Part shown: one piece after another, positions 51,559 to 57,613 of the stretch
Layout of the letters: the number at the start of each line of letters is the position of its first letter
Numbering within the stretch: position 1 is the first letter of the stretch
Assembly (NCBI GenBank): GCA_018725565.1
Contig: QLUR01000015.1
Span: 1 to 57,613 of the forward strand
Origin: Bacillota bacterium
GTDB taxonomy: Bacteria; Bacillota; Dethiobacteria; Dethiobacterales; Dethiobacteraceae
DNA: 57,613 nt
Direction: 5' to 3'
The notes under the pieces: generated by a model
What the model was told of the DNA's origin: nothing
What the model saw: the letters and a program-made list of their open reading frames with translations, nothing else
Database searches by the model: none
Translations under genes and position numbers: made by a program

Positions 51559-52233
51559 TCATTCCGTCCGCAACGGAAAGCTGCCGCCCCCGGGGAATTT
51601 CAGGTTAATTACCGTGTCAGGCACCGCTCCCGGGTAGATAGCGTCTATAATTGGAACGGTGGTTGAAACATGCGTAACAGTGGAAATTAACGGAATTGCC
51701 ACCTGCACTTCCGCCTTAATCCTGAGGTATATCTTGTGCCGCACCTGGTTAATGCCGGCCTGCTCAAAAGTATCGGTTATTTCTGTACTGACAAACCCCA
51801 CCGGAATTATGGTAACCGGGACACGCGGCCCAAGGTTTGCCAAAAGATAATTGCTCAGCGCCATCCCCAAAGGTATGTATAGCTCCTCTCCGCTCAATGC
51901 GTTAAGCGCCCCCTGCGCCTGCAGGGTGGTTTCCGCTATCAGGCGGTTAACTTCCCTGCTGTTGGTTTGCGCCATCACGATTTTTCCGCCTTGGTCCTTA
52001 TGTAAGATAACTACATCCTCATAAAGAATATTCCCTGCAAATTTTTCGGCCACAGCCTTGTTTACGGCCTGAATAGCCAAAGCGTTAGTGCGGGCCTCAG
52101 CAATTGACAGGATTGCCGGCAGCAAATTGCTGTCAAAAAAAAGGCCTAAGCGGGTCAGGCCAAAGACAAAAAGAACCAGCAGGAAAAAACCGCTTGCTTC
52201 GCGACTAATGGTAAGCCTGCTCCGTCGCCACAA
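51559..52233 (-). CDS. yunB: Sporulation protein YunB
   Basis: A 224-residue YunB-family protein, needed for normal sporulation in Bacillus through an unknown mechanism. One membrane helix near the N-terminus (FFLLVLFVFGLTRLGLFF), then AEARTNALAIQAVNKAVAE, IPLGMALSNYLLANLGPRVP and the C-terminal strands VQVAIPLISTVTHVSTTVPI. The start codon is probably TTG with a G-run upstream. Confidence 0.92.
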   Translation of the reverse strand: MWRRSRLTISREASGFFLLVLFVFGLTRLGLFFDSNLLPAILSIAEARTNALAIQAVNKAVAEKFAGNILYEDVVILHKDQGGKIVMAQTNSREVNRLIAETTLQAQGALNALSGEELYIPLGMALSNYLLANLGPRVPVTIIPVGFVSTEITDTFEQAGINQVRHKIYLRIKAEVQVAIPLISTVTHVSTTVPIIDAIYPGAVPDTVINLKFPGGGSFPLRTE

Positions 52234-52330
52234 AAAAATCCCCCCCTAATAACGTATGATAAACAACCGCCATTGGTGAGGAATTGGGTTCCTGCATTTC
52301 TTTATCACCGGGTTATTTTCCGATCAAGAA

Positions 52331-53542
52331 TCATTTGAGGCGGATAAACCTGCGCTTCCCGGCCTGGATAACAAGTCCCGGCCGCACTAGAATCTCGGCC
52401 TCGGCATCGTCAATTTTTTCGCCATCCACGCGGACACCGCCTTGGTTCAGCAGGCGCCGCGCCTCACTGTTGCTGGCGGCAAGCCCGGCATAAACCAGGA
52501 GCCTGACGAGCTGAACGCTCCCGTTGCCGGTCAGGGCAGAAGCATCTATCTCCGGGATGTCGCTTGGCAAATCACGTTGCTGAAAGACTTTTCTAAATTC
52601 CGCCGCTGCCAAGTCCGCAGCCGGCTGCCCGTGGTAAATTTGCACGATGCGGTAAGCCAGGCGCATTTTGGCGTCTCGCGGGTGGAGACTGCCGTTTTTC
52701 AGGGCCGCTTCCACCTCTGCCGCCTGTTCCATGGAATAGTCGGTAGCCAGCCGGTAATACTCCGGCATCAGTTCATCTGCCATGGACATCGCCTTGCCGA
52801 AGATCTGCTGCGGCTCTTCCGTAATGCCGATATAGTTGCCCAAAGACTTGCTCATTTTTTGCACCCCGTCAAGACCAACCAAAATCGGCATCATAACGCA
52901 TACTTGCGGTTCCTGTCCGTACTCACGCTGCAGGTGGCGGCCCATCAGCAGGTTGAATTTCTGTTCCGTAGCGCCGAATTCAACATCAGCGCGCAGCGCC
53001 ACGGAATCATAGCCCTGCATTAAAGGATAGAAGAATTCGTGAATGCTGATCGGCTGCTGCTCGCGATAGCGCCTGGCAAAGTCCTCGCGTTCCAGCATCC
53101 GGGCCACGGTATACCTGGCAGAAAGCTGAATCACCTCGGCAAAATCAAGCTTGGCCAGCCACTCGCTGTTAAAGTGCACTTGCGTCTTGTCCGGATCCAG
53201 GATTTTAAAAATCTGTTCGCGGTAGGTGGCCGCGTTAGCCAGCACTTCTTCATCGGACAACTGCCTTCTGGTTTCGGAGCGGCCGGTAGGGTCACCGATG
53301 CGCCCGGTAAAGTCGCCAAGGATTATGATCACCTGGTGCCCCAGCTGCTGAAACTCCCGCAGTTTGTGCAGGACAACGGCATGTCCCAGATGCAGGTCCG
53401 GAGCGGAAGGGTCAAGGCCGAGCTTAACCCGCAGCGGAATCCCTGTCGCCACAGACCTCTGTAATTTACTTAGCAGTTCATCTTCCTGGATTATTTCCGC
53501 CGTATTATTTTTAATGATTTCCAGCTGTCGCCGCGCTTCCAT
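52331..53542 (-). CDS. tyrS: Tyrosyl-tRNA synthetase
   Basis: A 403-residue class I synthetase charging tRNA-Tyr. [20 protein letters not shown] holds the HIGH motif (HLGH), KMSKSLGN the KMSKS loop, and the last 65 residues an S4 RNA-binding domain ([20 protein letters not shown]). It has its own promoter; no T-box is seen upstream. Confidence 0.97.
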   Translation of the reverse strand: MEARRQLEIIKNNTAEIIQEDELLSKLQRSVATGIPLRVKLGLDPSAPDLHLGHAVVLHKLREFQQLGHQVIIILGDFTGRIGDPTGRSETRRQLSDEEVLANAATYREQIFKILDPDKTQVHFNSEWLAKLDFAEVIQLSARYTVARMLEREDFARRYREQQPISIHEFFYPLMQGYDSVALRADVEFGATEQKFNLLMGRHLQREYGQEPQVCVMMPILVGLDGVQKMSKSLGNYIGITEEPQQIFGKAMSMADELMPEYYRLATDYSMEQAAEVEAALKNGSLHPRDAKMRLAYRIVQIYHGQPAADLAAAEFRKVFQQRDLPSDIPEIDASALTGNGSVQLVRLLVYAGLAASNSEARRLLNQGGVRVDGEKIDDAEAEILVRPGLVIQAGKRRFIRLK

Positions 53543-53583
53543 CAGCCAACCCCCGTATTAAAATCTCACTTAAATTCTAAATC

Positions 53584-53612
53584 ATTCTAGCACAAAGAGC
53601 GTTTCCTGCCAA
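53584..53612 (-). promoter_or_regulatory. Promoter of tyrS
   Basis: Minus-strand TTGGCA (53612 to 53607), 17-base spacer, TAGAAT (53589 to 53584). It lies immediately downstream of the terminator and 40 bases before the tyrS start. Confidence 0.75.
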
Positions 53613-53642
53613 GAAAATAAAAGGCCCCTTGTGAAAAGGGCC
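53613..53642 (-). terminator. Intrinsic terminator upstream of the tyrS promoter
   Basis: GGCCC (53623-53627) and GGGCC (53638-53642) pair, extended by TT/AA after a mismatch. On the minus strand TTTTATTTT follows. It ends the MBL-hydrolase transcript and any short RNA from the promoter at 53723-53750. Confidence 0.75.
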
Positions 53643-53722
53643 CACTGAATTTATCAATTATTGCTTGGAAAATTCCAGAATGGCTGACAACAAGCTGCTT
53701 AATGGCCGCAATACTCTGAATC

Positions 53723-53750
53723 ATTCTAGCACAAAGTATTTGGACGGCAA
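53723..53750 (-). promoter_or_regulatory. Second promoter repeating the tyrS -10 region; possible short RNA
   Basis: Minus-strand TTGCCG (53750 to 53745), 16-base spacer, TAGAAT (53728 to 53723). The block CTTTGTGCTAGAATGATT occurs at both this site and the tyrS promoter. From here to the terminator is about 100 bases without a reading frame, so a small RNA could be made. Nothing else is seen in 53643-53871. Confidence 0.5.
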
Positions 53751-53871
53751 CGACTTCCTTAATTTATCACACTCCACTACGATATCCGGTTGCAGTACTC
53801 CTAACCCTTTTCCCCATAGCGAACCTGCTTCATGGCCCCTGCGATCTCTCCCAATATATTAGTTCAGCCGG

Positions 53872-54840
53872 TTATCTGCAGAAAAAGCTCGTGACGCCAT
53901 CACGAGCAGTACGGCCGACAAGCCCTTTTACTTCCAAATATTTAAGATGTGCCAGCGCTTCGCTGGCAGCAAACCATTTCTGGGCAAGCGGAAATTGATC
54001 AAAGGAATCGTAGGGCATGTCCCATGTCATTTTGGCTGCCACCTCATAAGCGTTCTGGGGCTGTGCCTTAAGGACCTCCAGCACTTCAGCCGCCCTGACC
54101 TGGTGGTGTTCCTTAAGTTCCTTGATGCGTCCGGCTAAATCGGTAAAGATGGTCCGGTGGCCGGGCAGAACCAAGTCCACCTCAAGGTGGCTGACCAAAT
54201 CGAGGCTGGCTAGATAGCTGCTGAGCGGATCAAAGCTGTCTGACCATAACGATATATTCGGTGTGATATCTTTTAGGATATGGTCTCCGGCGATGAGAAT
54301 TTTTTTGTCTTTTTCATACAGACAGGTGTGGCCCCAGGTATGTCCCGGTGTTTTTATACAGGCAAATGTATATTCACCCACAGATAAGAAATCACCGTCA
54401 TCCAGAATTTTAAAGTCTACCTGCTCCAATGCCCTGTATTTGTAGCCAGGGTGTTTTTTTACGGCGTTTTGCAGTTCCTGAGCAGGGAAACCGCCTGTCC
54501 TGATAAACACGTCCATCATTAAAAAAGGGGCTTCGCCAGCATTAATTGTCTCCGCATCTTCCCGGCTGCAATAAGCCTCGGCCCCTTCTCGGGCCAGCTC
54601 CGCCACCTGGCCCGAATGGTCCGCGTGCATATGCGTCACAAAAACTTTTGTATTGTCCAGTCTAACCGCCAAGTCATCCAGGCTTTTAAATAATGCCTGA
54701 TGACATTCCAAACAGTTAAATCCCGTGTCAATCACCAGCGTCTCTCCGTCGCCTTGGATAATATAGCAGTTAAGCGACTTGAGCGGATTCTTGGGTAGTG
54801 GGAGGTCTGCCTTGTACAAGCCCGGACGGATTTCTTCCAT
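53872..54840 (-). CDS. Metallo-beta-lactamase-fold hydrolase
   Basis: A hydrolase of about 322 residues. The zinc motif is VTHMHADHSGQ (H-x-H-x-D-H), with further ligands in GHTWGHTCLY, AGDHIL and VLPGHRTIF. The last 80 residues form a helical C-terminal domain (LKEHHQVRAAEVLEVLKAQP) as in glyoxalase II/LACTB2-like proteins. Substrate unknown. ATG at 54840 with AAGGG nine bases upstream is preferred over GTG at 54864. Confidence 0.9.
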   Translation of the reverse strand: MEEIRPGLYKADLPLPKNPLKSLNCYIIQGDGETLVIDTGFNCLECHQALFKSLDDLAVRLDNTKVFVTHMHADHSGQVAELAREGAEAYCSREDAETINAGEAPFLMMDVFIRTGGFPAQELQNAVKKHPGYKYRALEQVDFKILDDGDFLSVGEYTFACIKTPGHTWGHTCLYEKDKKILIAGDHILKDITPNISLWSDSFDPLSSYLASLDLVSHLEVDLVLPGHRTIFTDLAGRIKELKEHHQVRAAEVLEVLKAQPQNAYEVAAKMTWDMPYDSFDQFPLAQKWFAASEALAHLKYLEVKGLVGRTARDGVTSFFCR

Positions 54841-54991
54841 TGCGACACGCCCTTTCAGTTGCACGTTCCTCTATTAGAATATTCAACCAACCGTCGTTAG
54901 TCCCTGCAATAAACCAAGCCTTTTATTATAATTTACTGCTTAAGGCTGGCATGGTATAATGAAGCATAGCTTATTCCATAAGGAGAAGGTC

Positions 54992-57604
54992 ATGAAGTTA
55001 ACAGGCAAGAAAGGAAAGGCCAAAGTTGGTTTGAACAAAGTCAAGCGGAAGCTGCGAACCGGCCGCCTGCTGAAATTGCTGCTGGCTCTCTTCCTCTTTG
55101 TTTCGCTTGTTGCCTCCGTTGCTACATACAATGTTGTTGCCGCTTACCTTGCTGATGTCCCGCGGTTCAACCCTGATGTCGTGGTGGCGCCGCCTGAGTC
55201 GCCGTTTATTTTTGACAGAAACGGCAATGAGGTAACCAAGTTGCCGGGGGCAGAGAACCGGATTATCGTGCCGCTGGAGCAGATTTCCCCGTATCTGGTG
55301 CAGGCTTTTATCGCCATTGAGGACGAGCGTTTTTTCCAGCACAGCGGCGTTGACTTCGAGGCTATTCTGCGTGCCGTATTTGTTACTTTCCGTGAAATGG
55401 ACTTTGGCATCCAGGGCGGCAGCACTATTACCCAACAACTGGCCAAGACAGCATTTCTGACCCACGATAAGACCGTCAGGAGAAAAGTACAGGAACTGTA
55501 CCTCGCTTTTCACCTGGAAAGAACCTTTACCAAGAACGAGATCCTGGAATTTTACCTGAATATGATTTTCTTTGATTTTAACGCTTACGGCGTCGAGGCG
55601 GCGGCCCGGGCCTATTTTGGCAAAAGTGCGGCTGATGTAACCCTGGCGGAGGCGGCCATGCTGGCCGGCATTCCTAACCTGCCGGGCAGGTATTCACCGC
55701 GCCGCAATCCCGAGGCAGCTCAAAGCAGGCAGCGCCTAGTTCTCTCCCGCATGTACGACTTGGGAAAGATTACGCAGGGAGAAATGGCGCAGGCAGTGGA
55801 AGAAACCGAGCGGCGAATCGCGGACGGCACCTGGCTCACCCCTCCGCCGCAGCGCACTTTTCCTTATTTTATCGACTTTGTTAAGTCCAAAGTTATTGAA
55901 ATCCTGAGAAATATCCCCGGTTACGAAGACTCCCTGTATCGCGGAGGTTTACGCATTTATACCACTCTGGACCAACGTGTTCAGCGGGTGGCCGAAGAGA
56001 CGCTGAGCAACGACAATCTTTACCGGCAGCGTAAGGTGGTCGCCGGACAGCCCGTCCAGCCGCAGGCGGCCGTGGTGGTAGCCAATCCTCAAACGGGTCA
56101 TATCAGGGCTCTGGTTGGCGGACGACAGTACGAGGAAGATGTTCAGCTGGCCTTTAACCGGGCTGTTGCTATGACCCGTCCCGCCGGCTCAGTGCTAAAG
56201 CCCATTATCGCTTACGCGCCGTCCTTCGAGGAGGGAATCGCCGTACCGGCTACTGTGATTGATGACGCCCCGGCAATTTGGGAAACAGGCCAAGCCCCCT
56301 GGACCCCCGAAAACTATGATGACAAATTCCTGGGCCTGGTGACGGCGCGTTATGCCGTCGCCGAATCTCTGAACCTGCCGGCGGTGCGGCTTTTTGAACA
56401 GCTGGGCGTGGAGAAAGGGCTGGCTTACGCTGAGCAGATGGGGATTTCCACCTTTGTCAGCCCGGAACAAAATCGTGATAAAAACGACCATGGTCTCGGT
56501 GCCGTGCTGGGCGGCCTGACTGACGGGCTAAAGGTCATTGACGCCGCACAGGCCTACGCCGTGCTGGCCAACCGGGGGGTAAGGACCGACCTGGTCGCCG
56601 TGCTGCGCATTGAGGATCGTAACGGCAAGGTCCTGTTTGAACATACTCCCCGCTCAGAGGTGGTTCTTAGTGCAGACTCGGCCTATCTGATGACGAGCGT
56701 CCTGCAGGATGTGGTCCGCACCGGGACAGCCACCCGCCTGCGCATCGGCCGCCCGGTGGCGGCCAAAACCGGCACCAGCACCGGTCACCTTGATGCCTGG
56801 CTGGTGGCCTATACTCCGGACATTGTGGCCGCTTTCTGGGCCGGTCATGACAAAAACGACGACGATGTGCCGGCGGGCGGACGGATAGGGCCAGGCTTTC
56901 TTAACCCGATTATGATTGCCGCCCATGAAGGGCTGCCGGTAAGCGAGTTTACGCGTCCGGCCGGCATCAGCCCGGCCATTGCCGTCTGCAGGAAGTCGGG
57001 CAAAAAACCGGGGCCGCATTGCCCGCCAGACCACATTGTGTACGATATTTTCCCGCACAACCGGATTCCCCGTGATATTTGCGACCTGCATGTGGCAGTG
57101 GAAATCTGCCGGGAATCAGGACTGCTTGCTAGCGAATACTGTCCTGCAGGCAGCACGGTCAGACGAGTTTTTTTGAACCGTCCTCCTTACCTTACAACCG
57201 ATGACAGGTGGGTAGCCGGGGCCGGACGCTTCCCGGCCGATGCCGGACCTTTGCCGCCCGCTGCGCCGTGCAACGTGCACACGGCAGCCCCCCCCCAAGG
57301 CCCACCGCGCGACCTGTCAGCCGCCTTCCAGCCGGACGGCACCGTCCTGCTCGCCTGGCAGCCTGCTGCTGGTTGGCCGGCCGGTTACCTGCTCTACCGT
57401 CAGGCGCCAGGGCAGGCTGTCTACCTGCCGCTAACTGCAGACGTTATCACAGGTCTCACCTTCACCGACCGCACGGAAGCACCCGGCCTGTACAGCTATC
57501 AGGTTTATGCCGTCAGCACGGCGGGGGTCAGGTCGCCGGCCGCGACTGTAAGGGTTACTGTGGGGTATAACGGGTCCGGGGCTCCCGGCAGCGGTTCAAA
57601 CTGA
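54992..57604 (+). CDS. Class A penicillin-binding protein (PBP1A-like)
   Basis: A bifunctional peptidoglycan glycosyltransferase/transpeptidase of about 870 residues. One membrane helix (LLALFLFVSLVASVATYNVV) follows a basic cytoplasmic tail. The glycosyltransferase has EDERFFQHSGVD and GGSTITQQLAKTA. The transpeptidase has SVLK (catalytic Ser), SLN and KTGTS. A cysteine-containing stretch (CRKSGKKPGPHCPPDH and CRESGLLASEYC) and a fibronectin-III-like domain end the protein. AAGGAGAAGG precedes the ATG at 54992; an upstream ATG at 54959 lacks a site. It is complete and divergent from the MBL gene. Confidence 0.95.
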   Translation: MKLTGKKGKAKVGLNKVKRKLRTGRLLKLLLALFLFVSLVASVATYNVVAAYLADVPRFNPDVVVAPPESPFIFDRNGNEVTKLPGAENRIIVPLEQISPYLVQAFIAIEDERFFQHSGVDFEAILRAVFVTFREMDFGIQGGSTITQQLAKTAFLTHDKTVRRKVQELYLAFHLERTFTKNEILEFYLNMIFFDFNAYGVEAAARAYFGKSAADVTLAEAAMLAGIPNLPGRYSPRRNPEAAQSRQRLVLSRMYDLGKITQGEMAQAVEETERRIADGTWLTPPPQRTFPYFIDFVKSKVIEILRNIPGYEDSLYRGGLRIYTTLDQRVQRVAEETLSNDNLYRQRKVVAGQPVQPQAAVVVANPQTGHIRALVGGRQYEEDVQLAFNRAVAMTRPAGSVLKPIIAYAPSFEEGIAVPATVIDDAPAIWETGQAPWTPENYDDKFLGLVTARYAVAESLNLPAVRLFEQLGVEKGLAYAEQMGISTFVSPEQNRDKNDHGLGAVLGGLTDGLKVIDAAQAYAVLANRGVRTDLVAVLRIEDRNGKVLFEHTPRSEVVLSADSAYLMTSVLQDVVRTGTATRLRIGRPVAAKTGTSTGHLDAWLVAYTPDIVAAFWAGHDKNDDDVPAGGRIGPGFLNPIMIAAHEGLPVSEFTRPAGISPAIAVCRKSGKKPGPHCPPDHIVYDIFPHNRIPRDICDLHVAVEICRESGLLASEYCPAGSTVRRVFLNRPPYLTTDDRWVAGAGRFPADAGPLPPAAPCNVHTAAPPQGPPRDLSAAFQPDGTVLLAWQPAAGWPAGYLLYRQAPGQAVYLPLTADVITGLTFTDRTEAPGLYSYQVYAVSTAGVRSPAATVRVTVGYNGSGAPGSGSN

Positions 57605-57613
57605 CGAAAACAA

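Noticed and set aside
53543-53871. T-box riboswitch upstream of tyrS
   Set aside because: A terminator is present, but the conserved T-box core (AGGGTGG...ACCGCG type) is absent and a good promoter lies after the terminator.
1-57613. tRNA or rRNA genes
   Set aside because: No cloverleaf-like segment or rRNA sequence was recognised on either strand.

Overview
The window looks like chromosomal DNA of an anaerobic, endospore-forming Firmicute of the Clostridia (Peptococcaceae/Desulfotomaculum-like). The evidence is the dipicolinate synthase pair dpaAB, yunB, ylmC, PdaB-type deacetylases, strong AGGAGG-type ribosome sites, and glycyl radical enzymes, which need anoxia. No species can be named from sequence alone. 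The first 19 bases equal the Illumina Nextera mosaic end, so the left edge is a contig end and the CRISPR array there is incomplete.

Region 1 (1-19.5 kb, nearly all minus strand) is a composite CRISPR-Cas locus. It holds an array of ten identical 37-nt repeats, an adaptation module (csa1, cas4, cas2, cas1), a type III-A-like module (csm6, csm4, csm3, a zinc-ribbon plus double-Csm2 fusion, HD-GGDD cas10; no csm5), a stand-alone MNT nucleotidyltransferase, a type I-A-like module (cas5, cas7, a cas8-like large subunit, cas3 with a C-terminal HD domain), a WYL regulator and one cas6. Between the regulator and cas3 lies the most striking signal in the window. It is a short predicted RNA with a degenerate CRISPR repeat, followed exactly at the spacer boundary by 17 nt that match (16/17) the cas3 5' untranslated region next to a CCC motif. 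This has the architecture of a crRNA-like guide that lets Cascade repress its own operon.

Region 2 (19.5-20 kb) is a decayed partial copy of sequence found again at 34.6-36.3 kb, with the gene between the two homologous blocks missing and a relE fragment left behind.

Region 3 (20-34.5 kb) is a catabolic cluster. Two paralogous glycyl radical enzymes, one radical-SAM activase, a lipoprotein solute-binding protein and a complete peptide-type ABC importer (dppBCDF-like) lie opposite a divergently transcribed MerR-TetR fusion regulator. A decayed ISL3-type element containing IS3-family transposase remnants sits exactly between dppC and dppD. The substrate is unknown.

Region 4 (34.6-44.5 kb) resumes the defence/TA theme: a secreted copper-amine-oxidase-like-domain protein, an AbrB-RelE pair, an MntA-HepT pair, and a complete Wadjet operon (jetABCD).

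Region 5 (44.5-57.6 kb) is core genome: dapA, dpaAB, a glycine-rich stress-type protein, ylmC, dut, a VanW-domain protein, two NodB-like proteins, yunB, tyrS, an MBL-fold hydrolase and a class A penicillin-binding protein. The defence and catabolic genes thus form an accessory island next to a sporulation/cell-envelope neighbourhood.
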